Assembly (NCBI GenBank): GCA_001692895.1
Contig: KV748177.1
Span: 2,604,001-2,668,000, forward strand
Length of the DNA stretch: 64,000 bases
From: Cenococcum geophilum 1.58
Taxonomy: Eukaryota; Ascomycota; Dothideomycetes; Gloniales; Gloniaceae
Reading direction: 5' to 3'
In this document: positions 1 through 9,779 of the stretch, in pieces
How the letters are laid out: each line of letters starts with the position of its first letter
How positions within the stretch are numbered: the first letter of the stretch is position 1
Notes under the pieces: model-generated
What the model saw: the letters and a program-made list of their open reading frames with translations, nothing else
What the model was told of the DNA's origin: nothing
Database searches by the model: none
Position numbers and translations under genes: made by a program

Positions 1-1095
1 GCAAAATAATCAGGTCTAGGTGCTAAATTATATACTATTATAATAGGAGATCCTTAAGCGGAATTATAATAATCCTATAAGCGGCTACTATAGTTTTAAC
101 TATACCTTTAAGGTAATCGCGTAGAAGTACGCTTAGAACAGCCTTACTTAGAACCTCTATAAATACCTAGATAATTATAATACCTACTAATACGTTAAAT
201 TGCGTCGCTATAAACCCTATAGTAAGCTATAGCCTCTTTAGGTCCCTACCTAAGCCTAACGGCATTATTTACTTAACTTTATTATAGATTTTCTGGAGTT
301 TAAGACTCCTAATAGCGTAGAGTATAACTCTATCCTTATCCTTATAGACCGTTTTATAAAGCTAGTACGCTACTATTTAGTACGTAAGATAATTAATGCT
401 ATATAACTCGCAGAACTCTTATTTAGAGTCTTTATATAAATAGGGCCTCTAAATAATATTATCTTTAATAGGCGTAGTGTATTTATAAGCAAATACTAAA
501 GTACTATATACTACTATTTCCGCGTTTAACGTAAACTTAGCACTATATTCTACCTATAGATAGATAATTAGATAAAGTATTAGAACTAGGAGCTTAAGGT
601 ATACCTACGTATATTTATAAACTAGGAATAGTCTAATTAGGCCTTCCTACTTAAAGAAGTAGCCTTTACCTATAACTCTAAGGTCTATACTATAATAAAG
701 CATTCCCTTATTAAGCTCGCCTATAGTTAGCTACTAAACGTCTTAAACGGAGTCCTAGATAGCATCTAAAACGCCTAGTAAGGTAGAAAGGGGTCTAAAT
801 TAACAAATGTCTAACTTATAGAGATATATCTATAACGCCTGCGCCTTATATATAAGATAGCGGCGGCGTTAATAATATACGCCTAAAAGCTTTAAGTAAA
901 ATACTATAATTATTACCACCTGGCCAAGCACTTCGCCGTTAGTAAATAAGTCCTACTTTCCTCTAAGAATATCTACACGAAACGTCTTTATAAAAAGCTT
1001 AACTACAAGTTTATAGGACTATTTTAGATCCTAGAGCGCGTAGGGCAGTAAGTATATAAGTTAGAGTTTCTACCTATTATAGTATAGTGTAGTAG
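1..1095 (+). pseudogene. Ty3/gypsy pol fragment: integrase core and C-terminal domain (F family)
   Basis: Reading TAG as a mutated Gln or Trp codon, the plus strand gives a gypsy integrase. It has a catalytic-core segment reading LILIDRFIKL, then the region before the tail with VFISKY and a mutated TEFAYNS-like block, then the C-terminal beta-barrel segment ending KFIGLFQILERVGQ. The same sequence occurs in reverse orientation at about 56780-57850 inside element F, so this is a 5'-truncated piece of that family. The match stops near 1095, with no recognisable polypurine tract or LTR. The left edge is cut by the window. Many stops and TA enrichment make it a RIP-inactivated relic. Confidence 0.8.
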
Positions 1096-2177
1096 TATAC
1101 GCGGTCCCTCTCAGATATAAAGTCACAGTGCTGTTAGGTCTATTGGTCGGTCATAATTAGTTAGTAGAAATTAGTAGGAAAGCAGTTAGTAAGAAAAGAA
1201 AAAAAGAGTGTATTATGTGTCCGTCGTGCCTATCTAAGTTATTAAAGACTCTAAGGGCTTTAGACCAATCTATATAACTTATAGAAGGCCTAGGCTCTCC
1301 TAAAGCTATACCTAATCTAGATGTTAAATCTAGGGGCTAAATCACACTACTAAATACCTCCCCTACCTAAGTTGTTGTCCCCTAACGACTTCTAAAACTC
1401 TAAAACTCCTTATCTTTAAAATAAAGACGCAGTAGGTAATTATATGCGTTCCTTACCCTTACTATAAACCTGAGATAGTAAATAAGGAGACTCTATTCTA
1501 GTTAAATAAGACTATTCTCGTCTACTTAGCTAAGTAGCAAGAAAGACTTTAGACTGGCGGCTCTTAGATAATATAGCTCTTTTACGCCCTTCTATTTACT
1601 TAGTTCTATCCTATAATTCTTTAGGTAACTCTATATAACTTTATCCTTCTATAATAACTAGGGGCACTTTACTTAGATCTACCGTAATAGCTAAAGGATT
1701 AATTTTATTATTAATGCAGTAGAAGTAAGAGCGGCTATTAAAGCGTTCTATCTTAGTTATACGTATTAGCTTAAACGCATCTTTATAATTCTTAACGGCC
1801 CTAAAATAGTAGGAATGCATCTATTTCCTAACTTCGTTCCTATTGCTATTAAGAAAAAGGTTATAATTTTAAATTACCGCTAAAGAATCTTATTGTCGTT
1901 TACTAAAAGGGGCATTAGATAGAGCGCTAGCAGCTATAAGCTTAACTACTATAGGAAAGCGATATGGAATAGCGCTGTAGAGATTATTATATCTAGACGG
2001 CGTATGGGGCGGTGCTCTTAAGTCTTGGTGCGCATCTGCTAACTCTGCCTAAGTACCTCCTTTAGTGACCTTAAGGTTATTATAATCGTCCTAAATACTA
2101 ACAAACTATAGTAGTATTGTTTACTGAGTTTTAGTTAAAGGTCCTTTCGCTCTATAAGGAAGGTAAGGCATAGTTAT
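1096..2177. other. RIP'd sequence of unrecognised origin
   Basis: About 1.1 kb with the CA/TG-poor composition of its surroundings. Plus-strand frames read for 50-80 codons if TAG is taken as Gln, so it may once have been coding, but I recognise no transposase, reverse transcriptase or host domain. There is no LTR or inverted-repeat end at either boundary, apart from the solo-LTR-like repeat starting at 2178. Confidence 0.5.
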
Positions 2178-2370
2178 TGTAAGCTTTGCAGTGTATGGGA
2201 ATTGAACGAGCAACTTAATTATAAATCTATGGGTATTAAGTGGAATATATACATGAAATGGTGTAGATAACAGGATGAGATGGGAACAGTGATCTGCAAG
2301 CAATATTGATCTGCGATCAATATATAGGGTGGCGTTGAGGCTGTCTCGGCAGCACCCGTAGTCGGTTACA
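2178..2370. repeat. Solo-LTR-like repeat (family S, copy 1)
   Basis: A 193-bp unit that begins TGTAAGCTTTGCAGTG and ends GTCGGTTACA. It therefore has the TG...CA form and the short inverted ends of an LTR. A second copy, 236 bp, lies at 23610-23845. The two share blocks such as GGGAATTGAACGAGC and GGGTGGCGTTGA but differ by an internal gap. Unlike its surroundings it keeps CA and TG, so it escaped RIP, as expected for a repeat of this length. A poly-C run follows immediately and I see no matching TSD here. Confidence 0.65.
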
Positions 2371-2570
2371 CCCCCCCCCCCCAGGTTTAACGGTGTAGTT
2401 AAAGCTGTAGAAAATAAAAGGTAAGAACTGTACCAAAAATAGGAAATTTAGATACAATTTTAGAAGTAGCAAAGGGGTAGGGTAATTGTGAAGATATTGC
2501 GGATATCGCAAATATTGCGACGGAAGCAAGTAGGCAGAAAATTGGCTGTAGGAAACCATTGGTAGAATAA

Positions 2571-2923
2571 GATCGGCAGAAGGCTTAGCGAAGATAATAA
2601 GCTACTAAAAGAATATAAGGATAAGAACGCCTTATAGGAGTAATATGGATATATAAAGCCTAAGGGCAGGCTTTACTAGAGGGGGGCGGGGGTAATATTA
2701 CGGTATTGGCAGGAAATAGTAGAACTTAGTTAGCAGAACTTAGCAGAACTTTATAGTCCTCCGTGCTAGTAAGTTGCTATAAATTGCCGCATATTACGGT
2801 TATATAACGCGAAGATCTTATAATATATTAAGCGGCGCTACTCTCCTTCTCCTTTCCTTTCTTTAGCTTTAGATCCTCGTTTATAGACAATCTAATTATA
2901 TAGGCTTGCGCGTCCCTTACACT
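2571..2923 (+). mobile_element. 3' end of a gypsy element related to A: pol tail, polypurine tract, LTR
   Basis: The stretch 2585-2635 aligns by eye with the last codons of element A's pol (38860-38915; both encode a DNKLL-EY-DKN-like tail). A purine run, AGAGGGGGGCGGGGG, follows at about 2678-2692, the expected position of the plus-strand primer. An LTR-like segment then begins TAATATTACGG and carries TTAGCAGAACTT decamers and a pyrimidine-rich CTCCTTCTCCTTTCC stretch, like A's LTR. The LTR end near 2923 (CCCTTACA) is a guess. No 5' partner is in the window. Confidence 0.55.
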
Positions 2924-3349
2924 ATACTTGTACCTTGATTAACTAAGTCGCTAATAAATATAAGCTTAGAGTCTAGAAATACTCCTAGGTACCTAACTAG
3001 AGGTTTAGGGAGTATTTCTATATCTCCTAGTTTTAACCCTTTTTTTATAGTAGTGCGTTTACTATAGAGGTGCATAAGCTCTACCCTGCTAATACCGAAA
3101 CTAATAGCACTAAGGCGCCTTAATTACTACTAAGTAGTACTATTTTAATAAAAGAATCTATTATAGTAACTAAGGCGATTTACTTAAATTAGGCTTAATT
3201 TAGAAGTAATATATATAATAGAAGGTATAGATTTACTTTATAAACCTTATACCTTTATTATACTACGCTATAGGGGCTGCTTTATAGTAGGGGATAAGCT
3301 TTAGGCGGGCCTTATATAGAGCCTTATACAGAGCTTTAATAGAGCCTTA
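2924..3349. other. AT-rich RIP'd intergenic stretch
   Basis: There is no gene here. An 11-bp inverted repeat (AGAAATACTCC and GGAGTATTTCT at about 2976 and 3010) could form a hairpin. The rest is RIP'd sequence I cannot assign, ending at the TA target of the small TIR element that follows. Confidence 0.45.
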
Positions 3350-3474
3350 TCCCTTAACCCGTATTATCGATAAGGCATAGCCCGTGTATACAACACTAAG
3401 GAACGGCAAGAATTTATGCCTTGTAATTGGCCAAATCCTTATCGATAATGTAGGACGATGATTAATTTAAGGGA
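3350..3474. mobile_element. MITE with TCCCTTAA terminal inverted repeats, TA TSD (copy 1)
   Basis: A 125-bp non-coding element. It starts TCCCTTAACCCG and ends TTTAAGGGA, and is flanked on both sides by TA, the target duplication typical of Tc1/mariner/pogo-type insertions. Inner arms pair around TTATCGATAAGG. A second copy with cleaner ends lies at 22284-22433. It has no coding capacity, so it must be mobilised in trans. Its base composition is much less RIP'd than its neighbours. Confidence 0.7.
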
Positions 3475-3616
3475 TACGTCGGTTGTGGTGTAATGGGATA
3501 TATACGGTATCTAAATACTATATTAAAACCAGATGTCTAAGCGCACGTACCTACCGTTTAGGAAGTTTATCTAGAAGTCTTATAGTAGTTTTATATAATA
3601 AACCGTATTCTCTAAC

Positions 3617-3795
3617 TGTAAGGGTTATTTTGACCCTTACCCGGGCCTGCAGCCCTCCTGTCCTCCTTATCGGTTCGTCTCCGTACGAGGCTATTGCCAT
3701 ACTCTTTACTATATCGTCCTCTTCCATCGACTCTTCTTGTGACTCATGCTCGGCTTGCCTGCTCCCTACCATACACCTAGGTAATATGCCTTACA
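3617..3795 (+). repeat. Solo LTR of element C family, TSD CTAAC
   Basis: 179 bp starting TGTAAGGGTTATTTTGACCC and ending TATGCCTTACA. It is flanked by a perfect 5-bp duplication, CTAAC (3612-3616 and 3796-3800). It is the reverse complement, with internal shortening, of the LTRs at 6726-6970 and 17707-17962, sharing blocks such as GACTCATGCTCGGCTTGCC. A solo LTR is the usual scar of recombination between the two LTRs of a full element. It ends 231 bp upstream of the start codon of the gene at 4027, so it may contribute to or disturb that promoter. It is hardly RIP'd. Confidence 0.85.
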
Positions 3796-3800
3796 CTAAC

Positions 3801-4026
3801 CCCTAGCGCAAGGCGGCAGCCGGGCTTGAGCTTGTTCTAGCAAAATTCCCCAACGCTACATATCAGGCACGTACACGGTAGCTCTGGTATTATACAGTCC
3901 TAGCACCCAATCTACCCACTCATATAACTCCCACACCCTCCCTCCACACTGCACACCTCACACCTCCGTAGACCACACCTCCCACCACCCTAACCACGCA
4001 ATCGAACCCAAACCGATACTTCCAAT
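3801..4026 (+). promoter_or_regulatory. Pyrimidine-rich upstream region of the 4027 gene
   Basis: The 130 bases before the start codon are rich in C and A/C (CCACACCTC, CACCACCCT and similar) with almost no G, as is common in 5' leaders of filamentous fungal genes. The start context is CCAATATGG. No clear TATA box is visible. The region begins right after the TSD of the solo LTR. Confidence 0.4.
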
Positions 4027-4719
4027 ATGGCGCGCCCCTACCTCAGACCCAGACCAAAGCATTCTAAAGCTCTCTTCCCCTTCCTCGCCCTCCCCACCGA
4101 GCTCCGCCTCCAAATTCACAACTACCTCCTCCTCTCCGTGCCTGCGAGCTACGGCTACACGCCCACCGACCTATCCCGCCCGCGTCTGCGCGGGCGCCGG
4201 CACCGGTACCCCCTCCGCCAGCACGGCATGCTCCTCGTCAACCGCCAGCTACACGCCGAATACGCGCAGGCCTTCTACGAGCGCACCAGCTTCTTCTTCT
4301 ACGTCAGCGCCAACAACGGCAGGCGGTCCGCCACCACGCCCTTCTGGACCCTCCCCCCCGCGCTGCTGCCCAACCTGCGGCAATGCAAGCTATACGTCGA
4401 GCTCGGGGTGCTAGCGCTGATGCCGGGCCTCTCGATAGAGGCGTTGGCCGTGCGGATCGAGGCACTACTAGGACTCATGGAGCGGGTGCGGTGGGTACAT
4501 CTCGTGTGGGATCTTAGGGGTACGGGGCAGCCGATGGGGGAGTGGGGGTGGGAGGAGCTGTGGGAGGAGCAGTGGTGGCGGCGGGTTGGGGAGCGGTCTG
4601 TGCGGTGTCTAAAGGGGGGAGCGGGGATGCGGGGGATGATTGTGACGGTTGGGAGCCGCATTCTTAGGTTGGAGAGGAAGGGAGTAGAGTGGGTGGAGAG
4701 GGAGGTGGTGCCGTATTAG
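4027..4719 (+). CDS. F-box-like / 2EXR-type domain protein, 230 aa
   Basis: This is the only intact host-like gene in the window. Residues 16-36 read FPFLALPTELRLQIHNYLLL, the F-box-like helix pair (LP-E-L-R-I/L-Y-LL) found at the start of the 2EXR domain family of filamentous ascomycetes. Residues 68-91 (MLLVNRQLHAEYAQAFYERT) match the second conserved block of those proteins. The remainder has no motif I recognise. The family is large and mostly uncharacterised. F-box-like modules suggest a ubiquitin-ligase adaptor role, but that is inference. No signal peptide or membrane segment is visible. The gene is one uninterrupted exon; the ATG is the first in frame of a strongly GC-rich reading frame and sits in a CCAATATGG context. 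Codon use is GC-rich and free of RIP, in sharp contrast to both flanks. Oddly, the coding strand is C-rich to about 4390 and strongly G-rich after it, and the C-terminal part is rich in W, R, E and G. It could be a recent duplicate or a lineage-restricted gene. Confidence 0.75.
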   Translation: MARPYLRPRPKHSKALFPFLALPTELRLQIHNYLLLSVPASYGYTPTDLSRPRLRGRRHRYPLRQHGMLLVNRQLHAEYAQAFYERTSFFFYVSANNGRRSATTPFWTLPPALLPNLRQCKLYVELGVLALMPGLSIEALAVRIEALLGLMERVRWVHLVWDLRGTGQPMGEWGWEELWEEQWWRRVGERSVRCLKGGAGMRGMIVTVGSRILRLERKGVEWVEREVVPY

Positions 4720-5347
4720 GGGGGGTGAAGGTTCTTTAATGCTTTTTTTCTTATTAGGGTAGTTCACCAAAACACCAGAATCAAAAGTACGCGTATTACC
4801 TATATATATATAAATATTATATATTAATTAACTATGCCTTCTAATTATACTTCTAATGATGTAGACTTTGTTCTACAAACCCAATATTTAATTCCACCGA
4901 TTTGGAAGGTAAAAGAACCCCGCCGTTGCTCTACCTAGGCTAAAAACCTACTATAGAGATATACCCTAAACGCGCGGTAGGGGACGCAGCGCCCGTATTA
5001 TGGCCGTATTAGCGGCAGCGGTAAGTATAGTAGTGGCAAGTATAGTAGGCGGGGGATTTTAGGGGAAGAGGGTGGTGGGGGGAGGGCGGCGGTAGGCTAA
5101 TTAATAGCCGTAAACCTGGCTAGGGGGGAGCGGTAGCGGCAGTAGTTGGAGTAGAGAGGGGCCTAGCAACAGCAGTAGCTATAGCAGCTATTTATATATT
5201 AGTATCTTCTTAAATTCTTAAATTCTTTTATAGTACTAATACTTACTAGTATACTTATCTGCTAGAACTAAAGTCCTACGCGTAGGCTGTTTGGCCTAAG
5301 ATAGCGGTGGCATAGATAAAAAGCGGCGGCTAGGCGCGGATATAGTG

Positions 5348-5381
<34 letters not shown>

Positions 5382-5670
5382 CAATAGTAGTAGGAGTAGG
5401 AGTAGATGCAAGAGCGGCAGTAGCAGCAGTAGCAGTAGTAGTAATAGTAGTAATAGTACTATTGCTTAGGGAAGAAGACGACGGCAATAATAATAACGTA
5501 AATAGCTATTATTAATATATATATTACGCGATTATTATATAAGGGTAGCCTTATATTACCACTATAAGGTAGCTATATAAATTTTATAGCAATATAGTAG
5601 TAGTATAGCGGTAGTAGGGTAGTAATAGAGTAGTAGTAGAGTAGTAGTAGGGTAGTAGTAAGGTAGTAGT
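4720..5670. other. Gene-free flank with triplet microsatellites
   Basis: A short T-rich stretch after the stop codon (CTTTTTTTCTTATT) may help 3'-end formation. From about 4780 the sequence turns AT-rich. It contains GTA/GTAGGA triplet runs at 5347-5460 and 5590-5670. The reading frame on the minus strand across 5296-5487 is just the Thr-rich translation of these triplets. Element A inserted at the right edge, in a GTAGT unit. Confidence 0.6.
5347..5391. repeat. (GTA)n microsatellite
   Basis: About 15 uninterrupted GTA/AGT units, followed by imperfect GTAGGA and GTAGCA units to about 5460. Confidence 0.9.
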
Positions 5671-5889
5671 TGTAACGGCGCTATTGTACGTTACCGCACG
5701 TTACTGCCAAATTCTGCCATATTCTGCCGACCTGCGATTAGCCCGCCCAAAGTTAGCGCCTTAGCGGCTTACCCTATATATTTGTTTACATCGGTTCTAG
5801 CGACCCCTTTTCCTTCTCTTTAGCTTAGTATTTTCGTAATATAGCATTCTATAAGCTTTAGTTTAGAAGCATTTATATAAGCCGTAACA
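5671..5889 (+). repeat. 5' LTR of element A
   Basis: 219 bp, TGTAACGGCGC to AGCCGTAACA. It contains a doubled decamer (TTCTGCCATATTCTGCC) and a pyrimidine-rich CCCCTTTTCCTTCTC tract. It matches 39232-39451, where the ends are RIP'd to TA...TA. Confidence 0.92.
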
Positions 5890-6119
5890 TTATACTAAGC
5901 TTACCCTACCTTACCTAGGAAGGCCTTAATAATATCCTACCCTAAAGAAACTTCGTCTACAATAACGCATTAACGCGCTATACTTAGACATTAAAACAAC
6001 TCTATATTGCCTGGGAAGGCCTAAGTAATATCCCACCTTATAAGCCAGATAGGACTAGACCTATACCCCTAAAATTAAAACTAAAGCGTATAATACTAAT
6101 AAACCTTAAAAAGCTAATA

Positions 6120-6725
6120 ATGGCACCTAAAGTAAGCTTATCTAAGAGAGCTACCTCTACTTAAGAGGAACCCGAGATCTAATTAGGATTAGAAATTAAA
6201 GATAATAATAATATTATAGACATATATAAGCAGATTTGTGCCCTTATAGCTAGCTAGGAAGCTAATTGTCTTAAAGTAAGAAATATATAAAAGACCCTAT
6301 AAGAGATCCTAGAAAGCCTTATAGCCCTATAAAATAGCCTAGCTTCCCCTTCTTAAAGCCCTAGTTAACCTATTTACTCTACTAAATATAATATACTAAG
6401 GAGTATATATATAATAATAAAGTAATTAAAGTCTGTTAAGCTTTCTAACCCCTTACTACTATCTAATAGGATAAACCCTACCTTTAAAAATTAGAGGATT
6501 TAAGTATAAGGAAAGCTCTGCGTTAACTATAACTATTTCCTTTCTAAAGAATCCAAAATACTCTACCTCTTTAGTTAAACCACTAGGGACACTTAACGGC
6601 ACCTTTAAGCCAAGTTTAAGGACAATTCCCCTATCTAATTTATATCTATTAATAAGATAATACGGTACCTAGTAGCTATTTACCTTAACCCAAATAAAGT
6701 ACGGGATGCCCGTTATAACTATAAT
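6120..6725 (+). pseudogene. Element A gag, N-terminal part
   Basis: A frame opening MAPKVSLSKRATS runs to 6725 with stops that are almost all TAG (Gln/Trp codons mutated by RIP). It has the charged, Gln-rich look of a gypsy gag capsid and ends at the 5-bp target ATAAT, where element C was inserted. The same frame resumes after 17967. It would have formed the cytoplasmic capsid of the retroelement. The start is the first ATG of the frame after the LTR. Confidence 0.65.
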
Positions 6726-6970
6726 TGTAAGGCAGTATTGCCAGGGTGTATGGTAGGGAGCAGGCAAGCCGAGCATGAGTCACATAGGGAGTCGATGGAA
6801 GAGGACGATATGGTAAAGAGTAGGCAATAGCCTTGTACGGAGACGAACCGATAAAAGAGGAAGGAGGCTGCAAGCCCAAGGAGCTTATAAGGGGTGGCCA
6901 AGGCCTAGCCGAAGGCTAGCCTTAGCAGCCCCTAAGAGCTCCCGAGTAAGGGACCAAAAGTACCCTTATA
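6726..6970 (-). repeat. 3' LTR of element C
   Basis: 245 bp, TGTAAGGCAGTATTGCC to AGTACCCTTATA, next to the polypurine-tract complement. It is nearly identical to 17707-17962. A 12-bp block (GGGATGTAGCCG in the right copy) is absent here. Confidence 0.9.
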
Positions 6971-7330
6971 TTGCCCCCCCCTTAGTTAGGGCCGGCCCCC
7001 AGCCCGTATCCTAATAAATTAATTCTATGTATAGAAAGGTAAGCAGTGCAGAAGCCTTGCTTGCACAGGGGAATAAAGAAATGGGGGAAAAGGACCAGCT
7101 AAGCAGCCTCGATAAAAACCTTAACCTATGGCCAAAACCCAGTGGGAAAAAGGGCCTATTTTAGGTAGGAAAAGAGCGTCTGCGAGCATACAGCTCGGCC
7201 AGTGTTGCCGAAAGCTCCGGGAGTGTGGAAATACGCCACGTTACAAAATCTTACACTGGATGAACTTTAACACCGTGCGCGCACACTTAATGAGGTTTCA
7301 ATACAAAATTATTTAAAATTATCGCCATTT
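6971..7330. other. GC-rich 3' segment of element C
   Basis: This follows the polypurine-tract complement. It is non-coding apart from a 62-codon frame on the plus strand (7128-7316) that I do not regard as a gene. It includes a 33-bp arm (7192-7224) repeated inverted at 16244-16276. After about 7310 the composition drops abruptly to very AT-rich. Confidence 0.5.
7192..7224 (+). repeat. Inverted-repeat arm, left (pairs with 16244-16276)
   Basis: 33 bp including GTTGCCGAAAGCTCCGGGAG, matching the reverse complement of 16244-16276 with one difference. The arms enclose about 9 kb containing the AT-rich blocks and the LINE. Confidence 0.8.
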
Positions 7331-7439
7331 ATATACTTAATTATATAATATTATAACTATATCCTATCTTTAGGATATTTAAGATTGTATAATCTCTAGA
7401 TTAGAAATAACTAACAATATATAACTACTTTAAATTGCG

Positions 7440-7765
7440 TAAAGATATATCTAGGATATAACCTAAGATATAACCTAGGATATAATTAAGAATATATCTA
7501 GGATATAACTTAGAATATAATTAAGAATATATTTAGGATATAACCTAGGATATAATTAAGAATATATCTAGGATATAACCTAGAATATAATTAAGAATAT
7601 ATCTAGGATATAACCTAGAATATAATTAAGAATATATCTAGGATATAACCTGGGATATAATCTAGAATATATTTAGGATATAATCTAGAATATATTTAGG
7701 ATATAACCTAGAATATATCTAGGATATAACCTAGGATATATTAGTAATATATCTAGAATATAATC
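7440..7765. repeat. AT-rich tandem repeat, unit about 35 bp
   Basis: About nine diverged units built from ATATATCTAGGATATAAC and CTAGAATATAATTAAG. The repeats use the TA-rich alphabet left by RIP. No coding meaning is apparent. Confidence 0.8.
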
Positions 7766-7779
7766 CAGGCACCCCCACG

Positions 7780-9327
7780 CACTTACCTATCTTAGATGGT
7801 TCTTTTATACTACTACTAATAAAAGCAACTATAGTTCTTAATTAAAGATTTTAAATAATTATAAGAGTACTTCTTTTATAAAGGGTAATAAGTATAAGAA
7901 GAATATATATATATATATATTATATATTAAAGATAGTAACTAGGATATATCTAGCTTATATTAAGAGTATTATAAAAATATATAATCCTAAATACCAGCT
8001 ATCATAATCTACTAATGCCTTTTCTTTAACGCTAGTAATAAGTAAATTCTATAATATAACTAGGCTTAATATTAATTATATAACTAAATCTCATAGTAAA
8101 AAAAGACTTATATTTAGTTAAAAGATACTAGAATATTCTATATCCTCTAAGTATAGAATTAAATATATTATAGATTTATCTAATCTAGAGATATATAATA
8201 AGAATATTACTAAGATATATAAAAAATATAAAAGACTATATCCTAGATATATCCTAGATATATCCTATATATAACTTAGTTCTAATATTAATAGATATAT
8301 ATATTTATATATATTTAAAGGATAAATAAGTATAATATATACTCTCTTTAGCCTCTAAAGTGCTTTAGAAAATAGATACTCATATAAGGCGTATTTTATT
8401 TATAAATAATTATACTCTTAGCTATAAAACTTTTACTATAAGGAAATTATAGAGGAAGACGAGAAAAGGATATATAAATATTATATTATTATATCTATTA
8501 TATTAGATATATTGGGTATATTATCTTCTAGAACTAGTATATACCTATAGTTTTAATTTATAAAGTTTATAAGGCGTATAATTAAAATCTTACTTATAAT
8601 CTATAGCCTCTATTTACTCTAGTATATTATATTCTAGATCTTACTAAATTCTATAAAGCTAATATATTTAGTTCTCCTCATATAATATTAAATAATAGTT
8701 AGGTTATTACTATTATTCTAGGTCTATTTTACTATTAGGTAAGATTATCTAGATATATCCTTAATATATCTAGCTTATAAGCCAATTATATTTAGTATAT
8801 AAGAGTAGCTTATAGTCTTTTACTTTATATAAATATTACTTAATAAGCTTAATTCTTATAATAGTTAATATTATAATAATCTTAATTAAATATTTATAAA
8901 TAAGAAGCCTAGGGTTCTATATATAAAAGCTAAAGTAAAAGTAATTAAACTATAAAATTAAAAGATAGAGTTAGAGCTTAGAAAATTATAATAAAAACTT
9001 AGTTAATATAAGTTTTTATACTTATAAGTATAAGGAGTATAGGTTATATTAAGGTAATTACCTAAATATAAAGATATTATAATATCTAAGAAAAAGCCGA
9101 TTTTAAATACTCCTACTATACTCTATACTTAATACTTAGTAGTAAAGAATAAAACTAGGATAGAACTAGGATAGAACTAAGATAGAACTATACTATATTT
9201 AAAATCTAACCTATCCTAGATACTTAGTATAGCTCTTAACTATATTAAAAGGCTTATTACCCTTAAGGTTATCTATAATATCTAATAGCGTTATATTTAG
9301 TAAAATTAAGTTCTATTTCTAATTAGA
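7780..9327 (+). pseudogene. Very AT-rich former reading frame in element C, part 1 (unrecognised)
   Basis: The plus strand keeps long runs without TAA or TGA if TAG is read as Gln or Trp (for example a segment reading ASKV...DTHIRRILFINNYTL near 8350-8420). The LINE at 9342-14544 interrupts the region, and a similar plus-strand frame continues at 14559-16130. I recognise no domain. The orientation is opposite to that suggested by the C LTRs, so it may be a separate element caught inside C. Base composition is clearly more AT-rich than the other RIP'd elements. Confidence that it was once coding is modest. Confidence 0.3.
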
Positions 9328-9779
9328 TTATTAATATATTATTATTAATTCTATTTATTGCCCGATTCGGTCCCTTTTTAGGTCCATACAGGCTTCTACC
9401 TTCTATATATAGGAAAAACCCCCTAGGGGGGAAAACCTAGGTATATCCTTTCAGCTAGTCTTACGCGCTCCGCCTTCGCCTCGCCTATATACCTTTATAT
9501 AATGTCTGCCTTACGTACTATGCTTCTAAGGTGTCTTAGAAGATCTAGGGGGTAGTGAAAGGGTTTGGTAATTCGCTAGCGTGCCGCCTTTAACTAGGTA
9601 GGGGGTGTCCAGTCTCTAAGGGACTAGAAGGGGGCGTATCCTTTAATATCCTCCTACTGGATCTTATTTGCTGTCTAGAACTGCTAAAGAACTCCTTAGC
9701 TTATAAGCCATTATGCTACTATATATAGACCCCTACTTATAGAGAGCATTCAGGTAATATTATTTGTGCCTACTCTAGC

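Noticed and set aside
2371..2385. Poly-C run as a functional site
   Set aside because: A homopolymer of about 12 C directly after the family S repeat. It could be a polypurine-tract complement or sequencing noise, and nothing adjacent supports a specific role.
3483..3806. 107-codon plus-strand frame and the 73-codon minus-strand frame inside it
   Set aside because: They cover the C-family solo LTR and its flanks. The similar frames at 6685-6901 and 17511-17941 are the same LTR translated.
4299..4661. 120-codon minus-strand frame opposite the 2EXR-like gene
   Set aside because: Antisense shadow of a GC-rich gene. Its His/Arg/Ser-rich translation reflects codon bias, not a protein.
5296..5487. 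63-codon Thr/Ala-rich frame on the minus strand
   Set aside because: It is the translation of a GTA/GCA triplet microsatellite and has no other content.
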